From NCBI RefSeq assembly GCF_007197755.1, contig NZ_CP041636.1, positions 1,834,001 to 1,898,000 of the forward strand: a stretch of 64,000 nucleotides of DNA, given 5' to 3'. The notes under the pieces are model-generated. The model was given only the letters and a program-made list of their open reading frames with translations, made no database searches and was not told where the DNA came from. Shown piece after piece: positions 49,878 through 58,798 of the stretch (its first letter is position 1; each line of letters opens with the position of its first letter). The DNA comes from Ferrovibrio terrae (GTDB lineage Bacteria; Pseudomonadota; Alphaproteobacteria; Ferrovibrionales; Ferrovibrionaceae). Position numbers and translations under genes: made by a program.

Positions 49878-51815
49878 ATGACGCCGGCGAAACTGCGCGA
49901 TCTCGCGGTCGTCGGCGCCTTTGCGCTTGTTGCTGCGATTGGCTTTACAAGCGGCCCGGCCGCCGAATGGCTGCGCGGCGCCTCGCTCGACCTGCTGGTG
50001 CCGCTGCGCCATGCGGTGTTCGCGCAAACAGCATCGGCCGGCCGTGTCGCCGTGGTGGCGATCGACGAGGAAACCTATCGCCGCCCGCCGTTTGCCGAGA
50101 TGCCGCAGGCCGGCTGGTCGCCGCTGCTCGCCCCGGTGCTGAACGCGGTGGCGGCCGAGGCGGCGGTGGTTGGTTTCGACGTGGTCTATTCCACCTCGCT
50201 GGACAATCTGCAGCGCGGCTACGAGCGCGACTTCCTGATCGCGCTGCGCAACACCGCCCGCGCCGGCAAGCTGGTGCTGGGCAAGGTGCAGCATTCGGCG
50301 CACCCGATCCTGCCGCATGGGTCGCAACAGGTCGCCGTCGGCGGCGCCGCGAATATCCGGCCGCTCAATGCCTTTGAGGATTCCGATGGCGTGATCCGCC
50401 GTCTGCCGCTGTCTTTCGCGACGGCCGATGGAAGGGAAGCCGGTCTGGCAGCGGAACTCGCGCTGCGCGCAGGTGCATCCGCCATGCCGCCGGTGGATGC
50501 CGCTGGCAACCTGCTGCTCGATTTCAATACGGCGCCCGGCGCGGTGCCGACCTATTCCCTTGCGGATCTGCATGCCTGCGCCGCCGCAGGCCGCAGCGAT
50601 TATTTCCGCGATCATTTCGCCGGCCGCGTCGTGATCCTCGCCACCGTGCTCGATGTCGAAGACCGGCGCCTGACGTCGCGGCGCTTCGTGCCGATGACCG
50701 ATGGCGTGGCCGCTCCGCCGCGCTGTGTCCATCCGGCGATGCAACTGGCCGCTGCGCCGCGCGACAGCATTGCCGGCGTCTACATCCATGCCACGGCAGT
50801 GAACAACATCCTCGATGGCCGGCCGCTGCGCGACTGGCCGGCCGCGACCACCGCAACCGTTGCCGTTGCGCTGGCGCTGCTGACGGCGGCGGCGGCGTTT
50901 CTGCTGCAGTTGCGGGTCGGCCTGGCCGGCATCGCTGTCGTGCTTGTTCTCCTGCCCTTTGCGACCGTCCTGCTGCTGCAGGGCGGCAGCGTGATGCCCT
51001 GGCTCAGTCTGGCCGCGGCGATGGCAGTCACGGCCGCTGTCACCGTGGCCTACCGCTTCGCGGTGTCCGATCGCGACCGTCGGCTGATCGCAAGGCTCTT
51101 CTCGCTGTATCTGCCGCCGGTGGTGGTCGAGCGCATGGTGGCTGGTGGCCGCATGCCGGCACTGGGCGGCGAAGAGCGCGAGGTGACGGTGCTGTTCAGC
51201 GACATCGCCGGTTTCACGGCGATCTCGGAAGCCTGCGATCCCGCCACGCTGGTGCAGGGGCTGAATATCTATTTCAGCACCATGACCGATATCATCGAGG
51301 CGCATGGCGGGTTCGTCGACAAGTATATCGGCGATGCCATCGTCGCCGTTTTCGGCGCGCCGCTGGACGCGCCGCGCCATGCCGAGCAGGCGATGCGCGC
51401 GGCGATGCAGATGCGCGATGTGCTGCGTACCGAGCCGGAGCGTTTCTCGCTGGCTGGCCTGCCGCTCAAGACCCGGATCGGGCTCAATACCGGCCGCGTG
51501 CTGATCGGCAATATAGGTTCGCCGCGCCGCTTCAATTACACGGCGATGGGCGATGCGGTGAACCTGGCTGCGCGGCTGGAAGGCGCCAACAAAGCCTATG
51601 GCACATCGATCCTGGTCAGCGAGGACACGATGAAGGCGGCTGGTGAGGCGGTCGTCGCACGCCGCGTCGATATCGTACGCGTGGTCGGCCGGGCGCAGCC
51701 GGTGCGGCTGTATGAACCACTGGCGCCCCGCGAGGCAGCCAGCGCGGAAGACCTGCGCCTTGCCGCCGTGCCGGAAGATCCGGCGCAGGCCATCCGCGAT
51801 CTGAAAGAAAAGTGA
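49878..51815 (+). CDS. CHASE2-domain class III adenylate/guanylate cyclase
   Basis: 645 residues. An N-terminal helix (residues 10-30) leads to a periplasmic CHASE2 sensor (about 35-320; VAVVAIDEETYRRPPF is its usual beginning), three membrane helices at about 325-395, then a cytoplasmic class III cyclase domain. Metal aspartates are D442 in VLFSDIAGFTAISE and D486 in DKYIGDAIVAVFG; FNYTAMGDAVNLAARLE is the purine/transition-state region. The lysine in DKYIGD favours ATP, so cAMP is the likely product. It probably reports an envelope signal, perhaps with the two exported proteins upstream. It is convergent, with a 4-bp gap, to the CHAT gene. Confidence 0.93.
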   Translation: MTPAKLRDLAVVGAFALVAAIGFTSGPAAEWLRGASLDLLVPLRHAVFAQTASAGRVAVVAIDEETYRRPPFAEMPQAGWSPLLAPVLNAVAAEAAVVGFDVVYSTSLDNLQRGYERDFLIALRNTARAGKLVLGKVQHSAHPILPHGSQQVAVGGAANIRPLNAFEDSDGVIRRLPLSFATADGREAGLAAELALRAGASAMPPVDAAGNLLLDFNTAPGAVPTYSLADLHACAAAGRSDYFRDHFAGRVVILATVLDVEDRRLTSRRFVPMTDGVAAPPRCVHPAMQLAAAPRDSIAGVYIHATAVNNILDGRPLRDWPAATTATVAVALALLTAAAAFLLQLRVGLAGIAVVLVLLPFATVLLLQGGSVMPWLSLAAAMAVTAAVTVAYRFAVSDRDRRLIARLFSLYLPPVVVERMVAGGRMPALGGEEREVTVLFSDIAGFTAISEACDPATLVQGLNIYFSTMTDIIEAHGGFVDKYIGDAIVAVFGAPLDAPRHAEQAMRAAMQMRDVLRTEPERFSLAGLPLKTRIGLNTGRVLIGNIGSPRRFNYTAMGDAVNLAARLEGANKAYGTSILVSEDTMKAAGEAVVARRVDIVRVVGRAQPVRLYEPLAPREAASAEDLRLAAVPEDPAQAIRDLKEK

Positions 51816-51819
51816 AGGC

Positions 51820-54800
51820 CTAGCCGCCGTCGCCCATCAGCGTGTAGGGCGCCCAGAAGATAGGGTGGCCGTAGCTGAACAGTGTCTTGCCGTCTTCCTG
51901 ATAGCCCGGACCATCCAGCAGCGCGACCATGGCCTGGCGCAGGGCTTCGGCGCGACCCAGTTTTGCATCGGCGGCCTGGCGGCGGAACAGGTCGGTGACC
52001 AGATCGCGTGCCGAGGCCGAATGCACCGACCAGTTGGTCAGCAGCAGGGCGCGGGTGCCGGCATAGAAGAAGGCGCGGCCCAGGCCCGAGGCGGCTTCGG
52101 CGCCCGCACCCGCACCGGTGCCGGTGTTGCAGGCCGACAGCACCACCCAGTCGGCATCCAGCTTCAGGCCAAGGATTTCATCCATGGTCAGCAGGCCGTC
52201 GCCATCGACATCGGCGACCAGCGGCGCGGAGAGCGCCAGCGCCGGTTGGGTCAGGCCGTTCAGTTCGCCGGGGATCAGGCCATGCGTGGCGAAAGCCACC
52301 ACCCTGTAGCCATCCAGCTTGGCCTGCTTGACGGTCTTTTCGTTGGCGGCCTTGCCAAGATACAGCGATTTCGAAAGATCAGCCTGCATGGCGCCGGCGA
52401 CCGAGCGCAGTTCGTCGGCGGTGTCGGGCAGGCGTGGCAGCATGCCGAGCTCAGCGCTGTTGACGCCCTCGGTCGCCGGCGCGTTGCGGCGCTTCAGCTT
52501 GGCGCCACGCACCGCGACCGGATCGCTCGATGCGATGTGCAGGGGGGCTTCACTGGCGGCTTCGGCGGCCTGTTCGGCATTGAAGAAGGGATCGCCGAAG
52601 CCGATCAGCGGCGCGCGGCTGGCGCTACCGGCCGGCAGGCCGCGGAGCGTCTTGAGCGCCGCTGACGAAGGCAGCTGCGTCACGGCATGCGTGCGTGCGA
52701 GCCATGGCACGGTCTTGTAGCCATCGAATAGCGGCGCGGCTTTCATATCGACCGTCGCGGGTGCCGTGGGCAGCAGCGCCAACGGCAGCAGGCCGAGTGC
52801 GCCGTTGCTGACCACGAACAGGCTTTTTGCCGGCTTCCAGCCGGCTTCCACCGGCTGCAGCAGCGTGCGGTACAGTTCATGCGCCAGGGCAAGATCGAAG
52901 GCAGGGATATCGCCCAGCGTTTCGGCCTGCGGTTCCAGCGCGCGGCGCAGGCGGTTGACCTTCTGCTCGATGGCAGCTGCGCCGACCGGGCTGGCAGCAA
53001 AGCTGACCGGACCGTCTTTCGGCACCACCCAGGTGAAACTGTTGTCCTGCGCCAGATAGAAAGAGACCAGCGCCTCACCCGGGCGCAGCGTTGCGCGCAT
53101 GTCCTCGATGGAAGGCGGCCGTGGGTCGATCAGGCTGGCATATTCGGGGAACTGCTTCTCGATCTGCTGCCGCGTTTTGGCGCGGGAATCGCGCAGCTTG
53201 TCGACCTCCGTGCGCAAGCTGAGGATCGCTTTGTCGTCGCGCTGTCCCGGTGGCAGGGCCAACAGGTTGCTGAGCAGGCCGAACTGGGCCGCGATCTGTT
53301 TCAGGACATCCTGTTCTTCGCGGATCAGGTTGGCCAGCGCCGGATCGCGCACTGCAGCACGTGCTGCCGAGGCCGACAGCGCGCGCTGCACGCTGCGGCC
53401 GCGCGCCGCATCAGCCAGTCGGAAACTTTCGGTACCGGCATCCAGTCCGGCGGCGAGCGGCGAGCCCTGCACCCTGGCCAGCAGCACGATGTAGCTCTCG
53501 ACGATGGTCTGGATATAGAAATCGCGCGCCGCCGATGTGGCCTCTTCGGTATCGGCCTGGCGCGAACTGCTCAGGATCACCGGCAGGGCAGCGCGGAAGG
53601 CGGCGACGGCCTCGGCATCGTTGCCGGCGGCGGCCAGCGCCACGCCGTGCAGGCCGCGGGTCAGCGCGGCGTCGAAATGGCGCTCGCCGAGGCGAGCCGT
53701 CACAGCTTCCAGGATGCGGCCGCCGACCTCGACGGCGCGCGGTCCCTGGCCGGTGCGGGCCAGTGCCAGGATGCGACCATTGCTGATGCGGTTGCCGGCG
53801 CGGGCGAGTTCCTGCTGGCTGCCTCCGGCGGTGGTGCTTTCTTCATAGAGTGCGGCCGCGTCCTGCCAACGGCGCTGCAGGATCAGGATATTGGCCAGCG
53901 CGCGCTTCTGCTGCATGACCTGCGGAGCTGTCTCGTCAACACCGATGCCGCGCGAAATCTCGACGGCAGTGCGTGACAGCGCCTCGGCATCGGTGTAGCG
54001 ACCCTGTTCGACCATCACGGTGGACAGGCTGGCGACGGTCTGTGCGGTCGGACCGAAATACTTGCCACCGCGGCGCAGGATGCTGAGTAACGCCTGCCGT
54101 ACATCCACCTCGGCTTCGACGATGCGGCCTTGCGCCAGCTTGGTTTCGCCCAGCTTGGCCAGGACAATGTCGTTGCCGTTCTCCATGCCGCCGGCTGGCG
54201 GTTTGTCGGCCCAGTGTTTCGACTTTTCGATCGCATCGCGGACATTGGCGATGCTGCTGGCTAAATGCTTCTCGGCCTCGGCATAGCGCCCGCGCGTCTG
54301 GGCAATCTGCGCCTTGCCCAGATCGATGCTGCCCTGCCAGCTGGTGAAGAACATGAAGGCGCCCGCAGCGCTACGCGGGTTGGTGGCCAGTTCGGTGTAA
54401 GTCGTCTGGGCGTAGCCGACATACTTCTCGGCGACATCCAGCTTGCCCATTTCCAGCGCCATCATCGCGGCATTCTGATAGGCATTGATCGCACGGCCGC
54501 GCTGGGCCGGTGCCTTGTCCATCGCCTCGCCGTATTTGGCAAGGATGTTGAATGCTTCCTGCACCTGCCCGGTCTGGCGGGTCATGCTGGCAAGCAGCTG
54601 TGCGATGCGGAAGCTGTCGGCGCCGACCTGCTCGGCCAGCTGCAGTGCCAGTGTCGCATCCTTGAGCGCAGCTTCGGGCCGGCCGATCAGTGCGGCGGCT
54701 TGGGCGCGTTCATAGAGGAAGCGGCTGCGCTGGCGCGCATCCAGACCGGCCGGCTCGGCGGCTTCCGCCTCGGCGATTTGCTTGGCGCGTTTGGCCGGAT

Positions 54801-54957
54801 CGGGCTTTTCCTGGTCGAGGATCGCCAGGATGTCGGCGATGCTGCGTGGCGGTGCCGCCAGTGCCGCGGGAGCGGTCTGCGCTGTCGCCTGCTGCACTGG
54901 CAGGGCGGCACACAGCAAAGCGATTGATAAACCAGCAGCGACAACCCGCATAGCCAT
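51820..54957 (-). CDS. exported TPR-CHAT domain protein (caspase-like protease fold)
   Basis: 1045 residues. A signal peptide (MAMRVVAAGLSIALLCAALPVQQATAQ) directs export. Tetratricopeptide-like helical repeats span roughly 60-500, for example ALKDATLALQLAEQVGADS, then a helical region including LIREEQDVLKQIAAQFG. The CHAT domain occupies about 640-1045, with catalytic dyad H892 (FATHG) and C943 (LSACNTG) and the C-terminal FWAPYTLMGDGG signature. Most studied CHAT proteases are cytoplasmic defence or gasdermin/TPR-CHAT effectors; a secreted version points to a periplasmic role. It lies tail to tail with the CHASE2-cyclase gene. Confidence 0.93.
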   Translation of the reverse strand: MAMRVVAAGLSIALLCAALPVQQATAQTAPAALAAPPRSIADILAILDQEKPDPAKRAKQIAEAEAAEPAGLDARQRSRFLYERAQAAALIGRPEAALKDATLALQLAEQVGADSFRIAQLLASMTRQTGQVQEAFNILAKYGEAMDKAPAQRGRAINAYQNAAMMALEMGKLDVAEKYVGYAQTTYTELATNPRSAAGAFMFFTSWQGSIDLGKAQIAQTRGRYAEAEKHLASSIANVRDAIEKSKHWADKPPAGGMENGNDIVLAKLGETKLAQGRIVEAEVDVRQALLSILRRGGKYFGPTAQTVASLSTVMVEQGRYTDAEALSRTAVEISRGIGVDETAPQVMQQKRALANILILQRRWQDAAALYEESTTAGGSQQELARAGNRISNGRILALARTGQGPRAVEVGGRILEAVTARLGERHFDAALTRGLHGVALAAAGNDAEAVAAFRAALPVILSSSRQADTEEATSAARDFYIQTIVESYIVLLARVQGSPLAAGLDAGTESFRLADAARGRSVQRALSASAARAAVRDPALANLIREEQDVLKQIAAQFGLLSNLLALPPGQRDDKAILSLRTEVDKLRDSRAKTRQQIEKQFPEYASLIDPRPPSIEDMRATLRPGEALVSFYLAQDNSFTWVVPKDGPVSFAASPVGAAAIEQKVNRLRRALEPQAETLGDIPAFDLALAHELYRTLLQPVEAGWKPAKSLFVVSNGALGLLPLALLPTAPATVDMKAAPLFDGYKTVPWLARTHAVTQLPSSAALKTLRGLPAGSASRAPLIGFGDPFFNAEQAAEAASEAPLHIASSDPVAVRGAKLKRRNAPATEGVNSAELGMLPRLPDTADELRSVAGAMQADLSKSLYLGKAANEKTVKQAKLDGYRVVAFATHGLIPGELNGLTQPALALSAPLVADVDGDGLLTMDEILGLKLDADWVVLSACNTGTGAGAGAEAASGLGRAFFYAGTRALLLTNWSVHSASARDLVTDLFRRQAADAKLGRAEALRQAMVALLDGPGYQEDGKTLFSYGHPIFWAPYTLMGDGG

Positions 54958-55045
54958 TCCCCCTAATCCCCTAGGGCGAGCAGCATAGCCCCACTTGGGG
55001 TGGCGTCAACGCAGCTTATACGAGCGGGAAGGGCGGAAGGGCCGT

Positions 55046-56584
55046 TTAGGCGCGGGCGCCGGCCAGCGGATCGAAATACAGCGCCACTTTCTTCGCCGTC
55101 TGGGCATCGAGGCAGCGGTATTTCATCGCCACGAGGCCGTCATCGCTGTAGCGCACGACATCACCTTCCGCATCGAAGGTGATCTGCAGTTTCGGGTTCT
55201 TGATCTTCACGGTCAGCTTGAGCAGCTCGCCTTCCAGGAAGGTGCCGGTGATCGGGCCGAACAGCAGACCGATCGCGCTCCAGTTCTTCAGCGGGATGCG
55301 GTTGCCTTCCAGCACGACATGGTCTTCCGGGCCGCACTGGGTGCGGGTCGCCTTGCGCTGGTCCTGGCCGATGCGCTGGATCAGCGGGTCGAGAATGCCG
55401 ATGAACTGTTCGCGGCGATGGTCCGACAGCCCCGCGCTGATCAGCTTCTTGCGCAGCTCCTGCGCGATCTCGGTCTTTTCCTCGTTGGAATAGGCCGGAT
55501 CGACGAATTCCTTTTCCAGATCGCGATGCTCAAACAGATAGGCGATGTATTTCAGCAGAATCTCTTTCGGCCCTTCACCGATGCTTTCCTCGAACAGCTT
55601 GAGGCCCTGCATCAGTTTTGGCGCGGAGAAATGTCCCGGGATCAGACGGCTCAGCTTTTCCGCCGTCACCAGGCGTACCATGCGTTTCTCGAACAGGTCG
55701 GCGGCGCCGAGCTCGATGGCGAATTCACGGTCCTTGGTCAGCAGCGCATAGACTTCGCGCGTGGCGGGGAATTCCTCGGCCGGCTCTTCCGACAGCAGCG
55801 GCACGGATGACAGCAGCAGGCGGCGCACCAGCAGGATCACGGACTCCCGCACCGCCGGCATCGGATGCTTGGCGGCAATCGTGTGCAGCCGGGTGGCGAA
55901 ATCGGTGGCATAGGCATCGTCGTCGGCGGCGTAACGGCCGTCCAGCAGGGCCATCAGCTGGATGATGCGCAGGCGCGCATCGCGGAACTTGCCGAGCAGT
56001 TCCGGCACGGCGGTTTTGGCCTGCAGGATTTCCGACAGCGCTTCGTCCAGCACGGCGACGGCGGCGGGCTCGATGGCGGCATCGAACAGCGCCAGTACCC
56101 GGCCGGCCTTCTCGCTCCACGACTTCGACATATTGAGGTGATGCGCCAGTGCGCAATAGGCGATGCGCGTGCCATACAGCGGATCGGACCCGTTGAGCTG
56201 GGTCAGCAGCCGGTGCGTCAGCGGCGTGGAGGGCAGGCGTTTCTCGAAGGCTTCGACCTGCGTGATCGCCGCCGTCGTGATGGCGTAAAGCTTCTTCACC
56301 TTGTCGCGCATCGGCGTGTTGGTGGCCTGCGCCTGCGCCACCGCAGCCTTCTGCACCAGGGCGGCGCAGAGGTTCTCGGCGCCGTTGAGCAGCCTGGCAT
56401 GGCCGCTGTGATGCAGCAGTTCGATGGGGGTGAGGATATTCTCGTCGAGGTAGTCCCGGCAGACCCGGCCGATCATCGACAGCGCGCGACGTTCCGACAG
56501 CGAATGCGCGTCCTGGCACAGGACAATACCGCTGCCGACTTCTGTTACGCCCGATGGTGCGCTGCTCACATTCATCTTTGTCAC
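55046..56584 (-). CDS. helical protein with C-terminal PilZ-like c-di-GMP-binding domain
   Basis: 512 residues. Residues 1-400 are largely alpha-helical and not recognised. The last ~100 form a PilZ-like beta barrel with the c-di-GMP motifs RxxxR (R410-K-A-T-R414) and N/D-x-S-x-x-G (N434-W-S-A-I-G439). Start ATG at 56584; an in-frame ATG three codons later is nearly as good. No membrane segment or signal is seen, so it is probably cytoplasmic. A c-di-GMP receptor with a large helical output module would regulate motility, adhesion or envelope functions; the partner is unknown. Gene stands alone after the CHAT gene. Confidence 0.75.
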   Translation of the reverse strand: MTKMNVSSAPSGVTEVGSGIVLCQDAHSLSERRALSMIGRVCRDYLDENILTPIELLHHSGHARLLNGAENLCAALVQKAAVAQAQATNTPMRDKVKKLYAITTAAITQVEAFEKRLPSTPLTHRLLTQLNGSDPLYGTRIAYCALAHHLNMSKSWSEKAGRVLALFDAAIEPAAVAVLDEALSEILQAKTAVPELLGKFRDARLRIIQLMALLDGRYAADDDAYATDFATRLHTIAAKHPMPAVRESVILLVRRLLLSSVPLLSEEPAEEFPATREVYALLTKDREFAIELGAADLFEKRMVRLVTAEKLSRLIPGHFSAPKLMQGLKLFEESIGEGPKEILLKYIAYLFEHRDLEKEFVDPAYSNEEKTEIAQELRKKLISAGLSDHRREQFIGILDPLIQRIGQDQRKATRTQCGPEDHVVLEGNRIPLKNWSAIGLLFGPITGTFLEGELLKLTVKIKNPKLQITFDAEGDVVRYSDDGLVAMKYRCLDAQTAKKVALYFDPLAGARA

Positions 56585-56717
56585 TTCCCCGTCGCGATAC
56601 TATGGCAGGGGCGTGTGGAAAAGTGAATGAGGTGTTTGATTTCGCTTGGAGATTGTTGCGAATCGGAGGTGCAGTGAAACTCCAGATTGCCCGCACCCAG
56701 AGGGGTGATCGGGTGAT

Positions 56718-57242
56718 CTAGAGACTCCGCTTCGGGTGTCGCCCGCCGGGGTTCGCCGGGGCAGTTGCCGCATGGGCGAGCGGCGAGAGCGGACGCTCGG
56801 CAAACTTCCCCAGGGTAATGAGGCGGTCGTACATCACGATGGCGCCGGCCACGCCGACATTGACGCAGAAGCTGGTCGGAATCTTGATCACATGATCGCA
56901 GCGCGCCAGCAGCGCGGGGCTGAGCGAGCCCATCTCGGGGCCCAGCACATAGGCGGCGCGCAGCGGGTGGCGGAAACTCGGCAGTTCGGTCGCGTCGTCC
57001 AGCAGTTCGATGCCGACCAGCTTGCAGCCCTCGGGCAGCGCCAGTTCGGCCGGGGTGTCGTAGAGATACCAGGGCAGACTGTGCGGCGTCTTGCTGGTAT
57101 CCGAACGCGCCGCCTTCACCGAATAGGTGGCGGCAATGGTGAAGACGAAGCTGCCGCCGAAAGCATGCGCCGTACGGAACAGGTTGCCGGCATTCATCGG
57201 CTTGCTCAGGCCTTCAACGCCAATTCCGAAAAAGCCGCGCAT
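56718..57242 (-). CDS. SpoU/TrmH-family RNA 2'-O-methyltransferase
   Basis: 174 residues, a compact SPOUT-fold enzyme. Motif 1 is SKPMNAGNLFRTAHAFGG, motif 2 AAYVLGPEMGSLSPALL and motif 3 HVIKIPTSFCVNVGVAGAIVMYDRL, which builds the deep trefoil knot that binds S-adenosylmethionine. The target nucleotide (tRNA or rRNA 2'-OH) cannot be told. Serine-asparagine variation in motif 3 (TSFCVNVGVA) is seen in short TrmH-like members. It is divergent from the asparaginase gene with a 75-bp gap. A C-terminal PGGRHPKRSL basic tail may help RNA binding. Confidence 0.9.
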   Translation of the reverse strand: MRGFFGIGVEGLSKPMNAGNLFRTAHAFGGSFVFTIAATYSVKAARSDTSKTPHSLPWYLYDTPAELALPEGCKLVGIELLDDATELPSFRHPLRAAYVLGPEMGSLSPALLARCDHVIKIPTSFCVNVGVAGAIVMYDRLITLGKFAERPLSPLAHAATAPANPGGRHPKRSL

Positions 57243-57317
57243 GGTCAGTCTCGTTTCTTATCAGTCTGCAGGGTTGCGTGTATAAACGGCCGGATTTCAC
57301 GGACAGGAGTACAAGCC

Positions 57318-58349
57318 ATGGGTAAGCCCTTCGCCTCCCTGCCTGCGCCCGGCGCGCGGCCCTTTATTGTCGAGGTTCGGCGTGGCGCGCAAGTGGAAAG
57401 CCGGCATCCGGTGGTCGCCACCATCGTGGATGGCGATGGCAAGGCGCTGGCATCGTGGGGCGATCCGCAGGCCTGGATCTTCCCGCGCTCCTCCAACAAG
57501 GCAATCCAGGCCCTGCCGCTGGTGGAAAGCGGCGCGGCCGACGCCTTTTCCTTAAGCCAGAGCGAACTGTCGATGGCCTGCGCCAGCCATGGCGGCGAAA
57601 CGCGCCACACCGAAACCGCGGCGGCCTGGCTCGCCCGCATCGGCCGCAAGCCCGAGGACCTGGAATGCGGCGCGCACTGGCCCTACCACGAAGAGACCGC
57701 GCGCCAGATCGCGCGCGATGGCAGAGCGCCGACCAGCCTGCACAACAACTGCTCGGGCAAGCATTGCGGCATGGTCTCTGTCGCCACGCATCTGGGCGAG
57801 GACGTCCGCGGCTATGTGATGCCGGATCATCCGGTGCAGCGCCGCGTCACCGCCGCCATCGAGGATGTCTGCGGCGTGAAAATCCCGGCTGAGCAGTTCG
57901 CCACCGACGGCTGCTCGATGCCGACCATGGCGATCCCGCTGCACAATCTGGCCTGGGGTTTCGCCCGCTTCGTCACCGGCACAGGCCTCGCGCCCGAGCG
58001 TACAAAAGCCGCGAAGCGCCTCGCCGCCGCGGTGGCTGCCGAGCCTTTCTTCGTGGCTGGCAGCGGTCGTTTCTGCACGGCCGTGATGCAGGCCGGAAAG
58101 GGACGTTTCATCGCCAAGACCGGTGCCGAGGGCATCTACACGGCGGCCTCGGCCGAACTGGGGCTGGGCATTGCGCTCAAGGTGCTGGACGGCACGGCAC
58201 GCGCGGCACAGACCGCGCTCGGCGGCCTGCTCGAACATCTCAAGCTGCTGGATGAGGATGCCCGCGAACAGATCCGTCCGCTGGTCGAGCAACCGCTGAA
58301 CAACTGGCGCGGCATTAACGTGGGCAGCATCGGGTTACCAGCGTTCTGA
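57318..58349 (+). CDS. class 3 (Rhizobium etli ReAV-type) L-asparaginase
   Basis: 343 residues from the ATG after AGGAG; the open frame from 56736 is a shadow of the methyltransferase gene. It belongs to the asparaginase_II Pfam family, unrelated to E. coli-type enzymes. The Ser-Lys pair S58 and K61 (PRSSNK), the ACASHGG serine S90, and the zinc-site residues C143, K146 (NNCSGKHCG) and C197 (TDGCSMP) match those reported for ReAV. It hydrolyses L-asparagine to aspartate and ammonia. The GNAT gene starts on its stop codon (TGATG). Confidence 0.93.
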   Translation: MGKPFASLPAPGARPFIVEVRRGAQVESRHPVVATIVDGDGKALASWGDPQAWIFPRSSNKAIQALPLVESGAADAFSLSQSELSMACASHGGETRHTETAAAWLARIGRKPEDLECGAHWPYHEETARQIARDGRAPTSLHNNCSGKHCGMVSVATHLGEDVRGYVMPDHPVQRRVTAAIEDVCGVKIPAEQFATDGCSMPTMAIPLHNLAWGFARFVTGTGLAPERTKAAKRLAAAVAAEPFFVAGSGRFCTAVMQAGKGRFIAKTGAEGIYTAASAELGLGIALKVLDGTARAAQTALGGLLEHLKLLDEDAREQIRPLVEQPLNNWRGINVGSIGLPAF

Positions 58350-58798
58350 TGGTTTCCATCGCCATCGAAAATCCCGATCAGCCGGATATCGTCGCGCTAC
58401 TGCGGGCCGCCGACGACTGGTATGCCACGCTATATCCGGCCGAGAGCAACCACCTGCTGGATGTCTCGACCCTGCAGCAGCCCGGCATCGCTTTCTTTGT
58501 GGCACGCGACGACGGCGAACTGCTGGGGTTTGGTGCCGTGGCTGACCGCGGCGACTATGCCGAGATCAAGCGCATGTATCTGGCACCAGCGGCGCGCGGA
58601 CGAAAGCTCGGCCGTCGTATCCTGCAGGCACTCGAAAGGCATGCGGCGCAAGGCGGGCAGGATTGCTGCCGTCTTGAAACCGGCATCCATCAGCCCGAGG
58701 CCATCGGGCTGTATCGCAGCGCCGGATATCAGGATGTCGGGCCGTTCGGCAGCTATGGCCCGGATCCGCTCAGCCTGTTCATGGAAAAGCGGCTCTAG
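58349..58798 (+). CDS. GNAT-family N-acetyltransferase
   Basis: 149 residues overlapping the asparaginase stop, so the two are translated together. The fold shows FFVARDDGELLGFGAVADRGDYAEIKRMYLAPAARGRKLGRRILQAL, in which ARGRKLGRRIL is the acetyl-CoA pyrophosphate loop, then QDCCRLETGIHQPEAIGLYRSAGYQ as motif B. Substrate unknown; the type resembles GNATs that acetylate amino acids or small amines. It is convergent with the kinase-like gene and abuts its stop codon directly. Confidence 0.88.
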   Translation: MVSIAIENPDQPDIVALLRAADDWYATLYPAESNHLLDVSTLQQPGIAFFVARDDGELLGFGAVADRGDYAEIKRMYLAPAARGRKLGRRILQALERHAAQGGQDCCRLETGIHQPEAIGLYRSAGYQDVGPFGSYGPDPLSLFMEKRL

